A stretch of DNA of 64,000 bases, taken from contig CAZYEX010000012.1 in the NCBI GenBank assembly GCA_964646605.1, positions 1 through 64,000 of the forward strand, written 5' to 3'. The translations under genes were made by a program, and so were the position numbers. Below are positions 24,908 through 32,261 of the stretch, one piece after another. Below the pieces are notes generated by a model. That model did no database searches. It saw only the letters and a program-made list of their open reading frames with translations, and was not told the origin of the DNA. The stretch comes from SBAX01 sp964646605 (GTDB lineage: Bacteria; Planctomycetota; Phycisphaerae; UBA1845). The first letter of the stretch is position 1. Each line of letters starts with the position of its first letter.

Positions 24908-25318
24908 CTACTCCCGCCCCTTGGTCGCCAGGAGATTCCTTACGAGCCCGACGACGGCTTTTCGTTCGATGGGTTTGGAAATGTAGTCATCGGTGCCGCA
25001 CTCCGCGGCCCGTTCGATGTCGCTGGTCTCGCTGAGCGCCGTCACCATGACCACTACGATGTCCCGCGTTTTGGGGTCGGTTTTGATCCGCTTGCACACC
25101 TCGAAGCCCGACATTTTGGGCATCATGATGTCCAGCAGCACCAGGTCCGGCGACTCCTCGGCCACCTTGCTCATGGCCTCCAGCCCGTTCCGCGCCGTCA
25201 CCACCCGCACCTCGGGCAGGTCCTCCATGTAGATTTCCAACAGCTCCAGGTTCTGCTCGTTGTCGTCCACCAGCAGCACCGTGTGCGTGGGCGTCGCTTG
25301 GCTGTCACTTCGTGGCAT
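24908..25318 (-). CDS. single-domain response regulator
   Basis: The 136-residue protein is a receiver domain only: DDNEQN with the acidic pocket near residues 18-19, phospho-acceptor Asp63 in LVLLDIMMPKMSG, a TAL turn, and Lys in YISKPIE. It has no output domain, so it works by binding another protein or in a phosphorelay (CheY-like). No kinase gene is adjacent. Its stop codon abuts a heptad array. Confidence 0.92.
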   Translation of the reverse strand: MPRSDSQATPTHTVLLVDDNEQNLELLEIYMEDLPEVRVVTARNGLEAMSKVAEESPDLVLLDIMMPKMSGFEVCKRIKTDPKTRDIVVVMVTALSETSDIERAAECGTDDYISKPIERKAVVGLVRNLLATKGRE

Positions 25319-25371
25319 CCGTTTCGTCCCGTCCGGCGGTCCGTGAAAAACCCCGGACGCCCCTCTTCGTA

Positions 25372-25398
25372 ATGTAGCGCCACCCCTCGTGGGTGGCG
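25372..25398. repeat. TGTAGCGCCACCC palindromic repeat, copy A
   Basis: The element reads GCGCCACCC, a short loop, then GGGTGGCGC, preceded by TGTA. Close copies occur at 32177-32203 and, inverted, at 41029-41055; a degenerate form begins at 37800. Here it lies between a receiver gene and a PEP-CTERM gene and could act as a transcript-end hairpin. Confidence 0.8.
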
Positions 25399-25467
25399 CG
25401 GCGCTGCCGGGCGCCAGTGATCGCCGTGTGCCACTGGCGGCTCGCCCGCCAGTGCCTCGTGCGAAGT

Positions 25468-26076
25468 TTACCGACCGCGGCTGCCCCTGTCACGTTTCCG
25501 GCGAAATCCCACGAGGAACATCACCACCGGCATCATGAATACAACCACCCCCGGCTCGGGAATGACCACCACCCGCCCGAAACCTGACGTGCCGTTGTCG
25601 AGCTGTCCGAACAACCCCACTCCGCTTAGACCGTCCCGGTTGGAGTCCACCCCGATGGTGTACTCACCGTTGGGAATCCCGGTCGCATCGAGAATCAAGC
25701 TCCCCACGAGGATCGACGCTACAGGCTCGTAGAAGAAACCGCCGACGTATGTGCTGCCAAGCGGGCCATAGACTGGGGTCCCCAGCTGGCGACTGGGTTG
25801 TGGAGGACACCACCATTTGCATATCATGGTATGGGACAGGAATACGGAGGCATAATCAAAGTCGGCGATCAGCGCTTGGACGTTGGCCCCAATGATCAGG
25901 TCCACCGAATCGAACGTCCCGTCCTCCGTTGTGGCCCCGCCGACGCTGACTTGCACCTGCGCGGTCGTACTCACCGCCGGATCGATGACCACCAACGCCG
26001 GATCGAACGTCACCACGCCCGCGACGGCCGTCGAACCCCACAATACCCCGAGTAGCGCTATCGGAACTCGTCTCAT
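25468..26076 (-). CDS. PEP-CTERM sorting-signal protein, paralogue 2
   Basis: The 202-residue protein has a signal peptide (MRRVPIALLGVLWGSTAVAG) and a beta-sandwich domain of cohesin-like character (VTFDPALVVIDPAVSTTAQV, DSVDLIIGA). It ends in VIPEPG, a hydrophobic helix and an RRKR end, the PEP-CTERM signal processed by exosortase. It is exported and probably surface-attached. It starts inside the stop of the upstream paralogue (ATGA overlap). Cohesin-likeness is my reading of the strand pattern. Confidence 0.8.
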   Translation of the reverse strand: MRRVPIALLGVLWGSTAVAGVVTFDPALVVIDPAVSTTAQVQVSVGGATTEDGTFDSVDLIIGANVQALIADFDYASVFLSHTMICKWWCPPQPSRQLGTPVYGPLGSTYVGGFFYEPVASILVGSLILDATGIPNGEYTIGVDSNRDGLSGVGLFGQLDNGTSGFGRVVVIPEPGVVVFMMPVVMFLVGFRRKRDRGSRGR

Positions 26077-26669
26077 GTTCGCCGCCTCCACAGCCGGTCC
26101 CGGTGCCGTAAGATTGACACCAGCAAGCCAACCCCAAGCAACGCCGCCATCCCCGGCTCGGGAATGACCACCACCCGCGCAATTCCGAAGGTCCACGAAT
26201 CATTCACTCCGGACAATCCCATTCCGCTGAGCCCGTCCCGAGCCGAGTCTACCCCGATCGTGTACTCACCGTTGGGCACGCCGGTCGCGTTGAGAATCAG
26301 CGTCCCCACGAGAATCGCCGAAATTGGTTCGTTGAAAAACCCGCCGACGAATGTGCTACCCATTGGACCATACACTTGCGTGCCCAGTGCTCGGAGGGGC
26401 TGTGGAGAAAACCGAAACGGGGTGAACTCGATAAACTCCTGATCGTAGGTGAAGTACGCAATCAGACCTTGTATGTCCGATCCGATGATCAAGTCGACCG
26501 AATCGAACGTCCCGTCCTCGGTCGTCGCCTGACCGACGCTGACCTGCACCTGCGCGGTCGTGCTGATGGCTGGGTCGATGAACACCAGCGCCGGATCGAA
26601 CGTCACGACCCCCGCGAAGGCCCGCGAGGCCGCCAACGAAATGATCAAACCCAGGGGGAGGGTTCTCAT
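26073..26669 (-). CDS. PEP-CTERM sorting-signal protein, paralogue 1
   Basis: This 198-residue protein is about two-thirds identical by eye to its downstream neighbour. It has the same signal peptide type, the same TFDPALVFIDPAISTTAQV start of the mature domain, the same YTIGVDSARDGLSG segment, and a C-terminal VIPEPG plus helix plus RHRDR. The largest difference lies near residues 75-95. The start at 26669 follows an AGGTG ribosome site. No exosortase gene is in the window. It is a secreted matrix- or surface-type protein of unknown role. Confidence 0.8.
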   Translation of the reverse strand: MRTLPLGLIISLAASRAFAGVVTFDPALVFIDPAISTTAQVQVSVGQATTEDGTFDSVDLIIGSDIQGLIAYFTYDQEFIEFTPFRFSPQPLRALGTQVYGPMGSTFVGGFFNEPISAILVGTLILNATGVPNGEYTIGVDSARDGLSGMGLSGVNDSWTFGIARVVVIPEPGMAALLGVGLLVSILRHRDRLWRRRT

Positions 26670-26760
26670 GGTCGTCACCTTTCGATCGCCCCATTCTACC
26701 CCGGTTCCAGGGCGAAAGCCACACGGCAAGGTCGATTGTCCAGCGCCGGTCGGGAACAAA

Positions 26761-26795
26761 CAATGACCAATTACGAATGACCAATGACCAAGCGC
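26761..26795. repeat. CAATGAC heptad array
   Basis: Five heptads of CAATGAC, CAATTAC or GAATGAC type run without interruption. The array is about 90 bases upstream of the PEP-CTERM pair, in the gap that separates it from the divergent FabZ gene. Confidence 0.6.
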
Positions 26796-26847
26796 GAGAA
26801 ACCCTCGCCGCAGCTACCGCCGAACCATCGCGGCGCGGCGGCGGTTC

Positions 26848-27139
26848 GTGACACTTTAGGCGAGCGTTGGACGGTCCCGGCGGGACCGAGGATTGTAGCC
26901 ACGGGTGGAGCGCCGCCCGCCGACTGGCGGGCAGAGCGCAACCCGTGGAGGACGACGCGCCCCATCGACCGCCCCGATGGGGCGGAGGAGGGTCTTGATC
27001 TCATGTTTCCTCCGCCCCGTTGGGGCGGGATCTATCCGTCCGATCGCTCCACGGGTTCCGCCCGGCTGCGCCGGACTCCACCCGTGGCTACAGTCCGGCG
27101 CCCCTTCGGGGCGAACGGATGCTCCGCCGAAAGTGTCAC
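26848..27139. repeat. 292-bp imperfect palindrome (MITE-like)
   Basis: The outer ends GTGACACTTT and AAAGTGTCAC are perfect complements, and inner blocks pair as well. A GTAGCCACGGGTGGAG block near 26895 matches CTCCACCCGTGGCTAC near 27075-27091. A CCGCCCCGATGGGGCGGAGG block near 26971 is partly complementary to the GGCGGGAT side near 27020. No reading frame is convincing. The long symmetric structure with defined ends suggests a non-autonomous mobile element or a very long structured RNA. It occupies the space between divergent genes; the rest of 26796-27288 shows nothing else. Confidence 0.65.
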
Positions 27140-27288
27140 GGACCCCTGATCGAACGGGAGCCGCCGTTCGACTGTACGGCCTAACGATCGGCTTGTACCA
27201 TTGCACCGTCGCGGTGGCCGTAGAAGGCCGAGGAGCCGGCAACGCCCGCGGCGATCGAACAACCGGTTGAAACCCGGTCCACCAAACT

Positions 27289-27786
27289 ATGCGATGGATT
27301 TGGATTGACAGCTTCGTGGAGTTCGAGTCCGGCAAGCGGGCCGCGGCGGTGAAAAACGTCACGCTGGCCGAGGAGTATCTCCACGATCATTTTCCCGGCT
27401 TTCCAGTCATGCCCGCGGTGCTGCTCATCGAGGGAATGGCCCAGACGGCGGGGATTCTCGTGGGAGAGGCCAAGGGCTTCACGGAGAACGTGATTCTCGC
27501 TAAAATCCGCAACGCGGAGTTCGATGACTTCGCCGTGCCCGGCGACCAGATTCGCTTCGAAGCCGTGTTGGAAAATATGGACGACGGGGCGGCCGCGACC
27601 AGCGGGACGGTGTTCAAGAACGGACGGGCCATGGGGCGAGTGGACTTGGTTTTCTCTCATGTCAACAAGGCCGAAAAACCCGTGGATTTGCCCGACCACA
27701 ACTTCGTCTTCACCGAGCAGTTCTTGAGTCTGCTGGCGGATTTTCGAGCGCGGGGAATGGGGAGCGGGAAAGCCGATGTCGTCTAG
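27289..27786 (+). CDS. FabZ-like 3-hydroxyacyl-ACP dehydratase
   Basis: The 165-residue hot-dog protein has the dehydratase signature HDHFPGFPVMPAVLLIEGMAQ at about residues 32-52, with the catalytic His in HFPGFPVMP and the Glu in IEGMAQ. Length fits FabZ plus a 15-residue tail. Because it is fused in operon with two ketosynthase genes and overlaps the first by 11 bases, it more likely serves a dedicated acyl pathway than general fatty-acid synthesis. That assignment is inferred from context. Confidence 0.85.
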   Translation: MRWIWIDSFVEFESGKRAAAVKNVTLAEEYLHDHFPGFPVMPAVLLIEGMAQTAGILVGEAKGFTENVILAKIRNAEFDDFAVPGDQIRFEAVLENMDDGAAATSGTVFKNGRAMGRVDLVFSHVNKAEKPVDLPDHNFVFTEQFLSLLADFRARGMGSGKADVV

Positions 27787-29131
27787 GCGTCGCGTGGTCA
27801 TCACCGGCCTGGGAGTCGCCACGCCCCTCGGGCTGGGCATCGAAGCCTTCTGGGAGGGGTTGCTGCAGCGCCGCTGCGGCATCCGCCGCGTTGAGTCCTT
27901 CGACCCCGCGGGGTTCCCCTGTCAGATCGGGGGCGAGCTGCCCGCCTTCTCCCTGGGCGATTTCATCCCCAAGAGCTACCGTAAGAGTGCCAAAGTCATG
28001 GCCCGTGACATCATGATCGCGGTGCTCTGCGCCTATCACGCGGTCCGCGACGCGGGCATTCATACCAAGTGCATCATCGAACGCGGCGAAGCGGCGGGTC
28101 CGCCGAACGTGGACAGCACGCGCTTCGGGGCCAACATCGGAGCGGGTTTGGTCTGCGCCGACCTGAGCGAACTGGCCGCGGCCCTGGCGACGGCCGCGGA
28201 TGAGCACGGAAACTTCGACCTTCGCCGCTGGGGGTCCGAGGGCATGAGCAACCTGACGCCGCTGTGGCTGCTCAAGTTCCTTCCCAACATGCTGGCCTGC
28301 CACGTGACCATTGTTCACGACGCCCAGGCCCCCTCGAACACCATCACCTGCGGCGAGGCCTCGAGTCATCTGGCCATCGGCGAGGCCTTTCGGACCATCG
28401 CCCGCGGCGACGCCGACGTGTGCATCTGCGGCGGCGCGGAGAGCAAGGTCAACCCCATGGCACTCGCCCGATCCCTTCTCTGCGGGTGGGTCAACTCCGA
28501 AAGCAACGATGATCCCGCCGCCGCCTGCCGACCCTTCGCCCGCCGTCGAAAGGGGACCGTGGTCGCGGAGGGCGGCGGATTGGTCATCCTGGAGGCCCTG
28601 GAACACGCCCGGGCCCGCAAGGCACGCATCTACGCGGAACTTACGGGGTTCGGCGCCAGCAGCAACGCTTCGCACTGGGCGAGGCCCGAATCGTCCGGAC
28701 GGGGAATGGCACTCGCATTGTCCAAGGCCCTCGCGGATGCGAAAACGAGCGTCGAGCAAATCGACCTGGTGGTCCCCTTCGGCGCGGGAACGGTGGAGCA
28801 CGACGCCGCCGAGATCGCCGCCTTCCACGAAGTCTTCGGGGCCCGGCTCGATCACATCCCCGCGATCGCCACCCGCGGCTCAGTGGGCAAAAACGGGGCC
28901 GGTTCCGGTGCGATCGACTTCGCCGCGACGGTGATGGCCCTGCACCGCAACACGATCCCTCCCTCGCTCAACACGCAAGACCCGGATCCGGCCTGTCGTT
29001 TCCGTTTTGTGCAGGGCGATCCGAAGGACGCGCGGGTACGCGGGGCGATCAGTCTGGGGCACGCCTTGGCCGGCGGACAATGCGCGGCCCTGGTGATCCG
29101 AAAGTTCGACACCGCACAGAATCCAAGTTGA
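27776..29131 (+). CDS. ketosynthase-fold protein lacking catalytic histidines (chain-length-factor-like)
   Basis: The 451-residue protein is a KAS II homologue (MSSRRRVVITGLGVATPLG, ICGGAESKVNP, VVAEGGGLVILE). Cys192 is retained in NTITCGEAS. The first catalytic His is replaced (FGAGTVEHD where HGTxTPxxD is expected, so Phe335) and the second too (RGSVGK, Lys372 for His). The C-terminal GFGG block is also changed to HALAGGQ. Loss of catalytic residues in one of two paired ketosynthases is the hallmark of a chain-length factor in type II polyketide and aryl-polyene systems, though those usually lose the Cys. It overlaps the FabZ-like gene. Confidence 0.8.
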   Translation: MSSRRRVVITGLGVATPLGLGIEAFWEGLLQRRCGIRRVESFDPAGFPCQIGGELPAFSLGDFIPKSYRKSAKVMARDIMIAVLCAYHAVRDAGIHTKCIIERGEAAGPPNVDSTRFGANIGAGLVCADLSELAAALATAADEHGNFDLRRWGSEGMSNLTPLWLLKFLPNMLACHVTIVHDAQAPSNTITCGEASSHLAIGEAFRTIARGDADVCICGGAESKVNPMALARSLLCGWVNSESNDDPAAACRPFARRRKGTVVAEGGGLVILEALEHARARKARIYAELTGFGASSNASHWARPESSGRGMALALSKALADAKTSVEQIDLVVPFGAGTVEHDAAEIAAFHEVFGARLDHIPAIATRGSVGKNGAGSGAIDFAATVMALHRNTIPPSLNTQDPDPACRFRFVQGDPKDARVRGAISLGHALAGGQCAALVIRKFDTAQNPS

Positions 29132-29194
29132 AGAGAGGCGTTTGCGTGCGAATGAAAAGCCGATCATCGTCCTTCCAGACCGACTCGGTGGGGA

Positions 29195-30373
29195 ATGAGT
29201 AGACTTAGAGCCATCATTACGCCTCGGCTTCTGCAATGGTGCCGCGAGCGGGTGAATCTTCGCACGGACGAGGCTGCAAGGAAGCTCGGCGTTGAAGATG
29301 GCGCGATACGAGCTTGGGAGTCTGGGGAGTCCCAACCTACCCTCACCCAGGCGAGGAACCTCGCCAAGGCCTATGGGCGACCGCTTGCTGTTTTCTATCT
29401 GGACGAGGTTCCCGAAGATTTCGGTCTGATCCGTGACTTCAGACGCCTTTCCGGCGAACCGATGGCGCAAGGGTACCCCTATGATCTACTTCTCCTGATC
29501 CGCGAGCTTCAGTCCCGTCAGCTTTGGATTCGCGAAGTTGTTGAGGAAATCGACTCCCCTCCGTTGGACTTCGTCAAGTCTGTGTCTAGGAATGCATCTC
29601 CATCGGCTATCGGAGAGAAAATCCGCGCTCGTCTCGGTCTCACCGATGAGGAACAATTGTCTTGGAAACCGGGGAGTGCGGCACTGAACGCCTGGGTGGA
29701 CCGCGTCGAATCACTGGGCGTCTTCGTTTCCCAGGCTTCTGTGCAACGGAAGGTCGAGGTCCAGCCAGCCAGAGGCTTCGCCTTGGTTGACGCCTACGCA
29801 CCGTATGTCTTTATCAACGCGAAGGACAGTTACGGGGCACGCGTATTTACGCTTGCCCACGAGCTGGCGCACATTTGGGTCGGCGAATCCGGTGTTTCTG
29901 GTGCCGACCTAGGCGCGGGGAGCGGTCCGGACGAAGATCGCCTGGAGCGATACTGCAACAGCATCGCCGGCGCCGTTGTGTTTCCGGACCGTTTTGTTGC
30001 GAGGTTTTTCACAACTCGCGCGAGTGAGGCCGAGTTGGTCCCGCGAATCGAAACTGCTGCTAGCGGAACCGGGGTCAGCCGTGACGTTGTCGCCCGTCGG
30101 CTATTGGATCGGAAAATGCTCTCGCAGGCGACCTACGAACGGTTGCACGCCCTGTACGTCAAAGAATGGAAGGCTTCTCAGAAAGATCGTGTGGGTGGAG
30201 GGAGCTATTACGTCAATCACTCCCGCAGGCTGAGTAAGGCGTTCGTTCGTCTGGTAGCTGACGCGTATTCACGCGGTCGGATTACAGGCGCGGAGGCATC
30301 CAGTCTGATGCAAGCCAAACTGGACAACATGAACCGACTCGTCGAGGCGGCCCAGAACGGACACCACGATTGA
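29195..30373 (+). CDS. XRE-family regulator with ImmA/IrrE metallopeptidase domain
   Basis: The 392-residue protein starts with a helix-turn-helix of XRE type (about 10-66: LRTDEAARKLGVEDGAIRAW, then QARNLAKAYGRPLAVFY). It continues with an ImmA/IrrE zinc-peptidase domain carrying HELAH at 222-226 and downstream acidic ligands near DRLERYCNSIAG. Such proteins act as repressor-cleaving peptidases or, when followed by a DUF4411 gene as here, as antitoxin-like partners. Base composition is lower in GC than the neighbouring ketosynthases. The next gene starts within its stop codon. Confidence 0.9.
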   Translation: MSRLRAIITPRLLQWCRERVNLRTDEAARKLGVEDGAIRAWESGESQPTLTQARNLAKAYGRPLAVFYLDEVPEDFGLIRDFRRLSGEPMAQGYPYDLLLLIRELQSRQLWIREVVEEIDSPPLDFVKSVSRNASPSAIGEKIRARLGLTDEEQLSWKPGSAALNAWVDRVESLGVFVSQASVQRKVEVQPARGFALVDAYAPYVFINAKDSYGARVFTLAHELAHIWVGESGVSGADLGAGSGPDEDRLERYCNSIAGAVVFPDRFVARFFTTRASEAELVPRIETAASGTGVSRDVVARRLLDRKMLSQATYERLHALYVKEWKASQKDRVGGGSYYVNHSRRLSKAFVRLVADAYSRGRITGAEASSLMQAKLDNMNRLVEAAQNGHHD

Positions 30374-30846
30374 CCACTTACAGCTTTGATACCAGCGCAT
30401 TCATTGAGGGGTTGCGGCACTACCCCTTTGACGTTGCCGAATCGCTCTGGGACCACCTCGATTCTCTTGGAAAGCAGAGAATTGTCTCGGCTCAGCAGGA
30501 AGTGTACGAAGAAGTCGCCAAGAAGCATGATGCCCTTGCGGTGTGGCTCAAGGCGCGGAAGTACTTCTTCCGCGAGCCCGATGAAGAGATTCAGAGTCGG
30601 GTTCGAAGCATCCTCAAGACCCATTCTCGCTTGCTTTCGCTCGCCACGAACCGGTCGGGCGCTGACGTTTGGGTCATCGCCCAGGCTGGCGTTGATCAAG
30701 GTGCCGTTGTTTCGTATGAGCAGTGGGATCCGAAGCGTAAGAACATCAAGATCCCAGAGGTATGCAGCGACTTGGGGATCCGCTGTTTGACCTTCGTGGA
30801 ATTCATGCGAGAGTGTGGAATCAAGCTGCAGGTAGCAGCGAGCTGA
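30370..30846 (+). CDS. DUF4411 PIN-like putative toxin
   Basis: The 158-residue protein fits DUF4411, a PIN-like family. Asp7 lies in YSFDTSAFIEG, Glu44/Glu47 in QQEVYEEVAKK, Asp99 in RSGADVWVIAQA, and the end reads VVSYEQWDP...KIPEVC. These acidic residues could form a metal-dependent RNase site. The TTG start overlaps the stop of the XRE-ImmA gene (TTGA), so the two are coupled as in a toxin-antitoxin pair. The toxin role is inferred from family context, not shown. It ends 30 bases before the second ketosynthase. Confidence 0.8.
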   Translation: MTTYSFDTSAFIEGLRHYPFDVAESLWDHLDSLGKQRIVSAQQEVYEEVAKKHDALAVWLKARKYFFREPDEEIQSRVRSILKTHSRLLSLATNRSGADVWVIAQAGVDQGAVVSYEQWDPKRKNIKIPEVCSDLGIRCLTFVEFMRECGIKLQVAAS

Positions 30847-30876
30847 GATCGTCTGATCGGTAGAATAGGGTTTTTC

Positions 30877-32181
30877 ATGCAGCGCCGCGTGGTCATTACG
30901 GGCATGGGATGGGTGACGCCGCTCGGTCACGACATCGAGTCGGCCTGGGGCGAGATGCTCGCCGGCCGGTGCGGGGTCGCTCCGACCACGATCTTCGAGG
31001 CCTCCACGTTCTCCACTTCGTTCTCCGCCGAGGTCAAGGGCTTTGCCCTGAAGAATTTTCTCGGCGCCGACGCCGAGCGCCATGTCGAGGCGAGCCGCAA
31101 CACTCAGTTTGCTCTGGCCGCGGCGGGCATGGCCTGGAAGAACGCGGCACTCCACGCGACTTCCTCGATCGATCCCACGCGCGTGGGCGTTTATCTAGGC
31201 GGCGGCGAGGGACCGCTCGATTTTCATCCCTTCGCGGCGGCGGCGCTGGCCGGTTGTCGAGGCGAGGGGTCACAGGCGGGTTCGCTGAACACCGTTTCCT
31301 TCGCCCATGCGGCTCTGAAACTCCTGACCGCCGTTAAGGAATTGGAACAGGACCCCAACATGGCCGGGGCCCACATCGCCGCCCAGTTCAACGCCCAGGG
31401 CCCCAACATCAACACCCTCACCGCCTGCGCCGCCAGCACCCAAGCCATGGGCGAGGCCACGCGACTCATTCAGTACGGCGACGCCGACGTGATGATCTCC
31501 GGCGGAACCCACAGCATGATCCATCCCCTGGGTGTGACCGGCTTCAGCCGTCTGACGGCGCTGTCCACGCGAAATGACACCTGCTTGACAGCGTCGCGCC
31601 CCTTCGACCGCACCCGCGACGGGTTCGTACTCGGCGAGGGATCGGGCATTCTGATTCTCGAAGAACTCGAACACGCCCGGCGGCGGGGAGCCAAAATCCT
31701 GGCCGAGGTCGTGGGGTTCGGCTCGACCGCCGATGCCTTTCGCATCACCGACATTCACGAGGAAGGCCGCGGGGCCATCGCCGCCATGCGCGCCGCCCTG
31801 AACAGCGCGGGAATGTCACCCGATGACATCGACTACATCTCCGCCCACGGGACGGGGACGGAAGAGAATGACAAGATCGAGTCGCTGGCCATTCGCCAGG
31901 TCTTCGGCGATCGCGCCAAGAACGTGGCCGTCAGCAGCATCAAGAGCATGATCGGCCACCTGATCGCCGCCGCCGGGGCCGTGGAACTCATCACCTGCGT
32001 CCTGGCCATCCGCGACGGAGTCGTCCCCCCCACCATCAACTACCAAACCCCCGACCCCAACTGCGACCTCGACTACGTGCCCAACCGATCCCGCCGACTC
32101 GCCGTCCGCGCCGCACTCTCCAACAGCTTTGGATTCGGCGGGCAGAACGACACGCTGGTCATTCGGGCCCTCGAGATGTAG
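30877..32181 (+). CDS. beta-ketoacyl-ACP synthase (intact ketosynthase of the KS/CLF-like pair)
   Basis: The 434-residue enzyme has a complete active site: Cys184 in TACAAST, His324 in SAHGTGTEEND, and Lys356/His361 in SSIKSMIGHL, plus SFGFGGQND near the end. It is FabF-like but clearly distinct from the fabF at 6491. With the FabZ-like protein and the histidine-less KAS upstream it would form a dedicated elongating system, separated by the XRE-DUF4411 module. Its TAG stop is part of a TGTAGCGCCACCC repeat. Confidence 0.88.
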   Translation: MQRRVVITGMGWVTPLGHDIESAWGEMLAGRCGVAPTTIFEASTFSTSFSAEVKGFALKNFLGADAERHVEASRNTQFALAAAGMAWKNAALHATSSIDPTRVGVYLGGGEGPLDFHPFAAAALAGCRGEGSQAGSLNTVSFAHAALKLLTAVKELEQDPNMAGAHIAAQFNAQGPNINTLTACAASTQAMGEATRLIQYGDADVMISGGTHSMIHPLGVTGFSRLTALSTRNDTCLTASRPFDRTRDGFVLGEGSGILILEELEHARRRGAKILAEVVGFGSTADAFRITDIHEEGRGAIAAMRAALNSAGMSPDDIDYISAHGTGTEENDKIESLAIRQVFGDRAKNVAVSSIKSMIGHLIAAAGAVELITCVLAIRDGVVPPTINYQTPDPNCDLDYVPNRSRRLAVRAALSNSFGFGGQNDTLVIRALEM

Positions 32182-32203
32182 CGCCACCCCTTGTGGGTGG
32201 CGC
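32177..32203. repeat. TGTAGCGCCACCC palindromic repeat, copy B
   Basis: This copy begins in the last codon of the ketosynthase and provides its TAG stop. A further GGCGCTA-type arm at about 32233-32242 extends the possible stem. It lies between converging genes (ketosynthase and peptide transporter), where a shared terminator hairpin would be expected. Confidence 0.75.
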
Positions 32204-32261
32204 ACGGTGCCAACGGCGCCGCGCACACCGCAGGGCGCTACGGCCTGTCAACGGGTTGTGG

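Noticed and set aside
26796..27288. reading frames through the 292-bp palindrome
   Set aside because: Frames on both strands mirror each other because of the palindrome and show no protein features.
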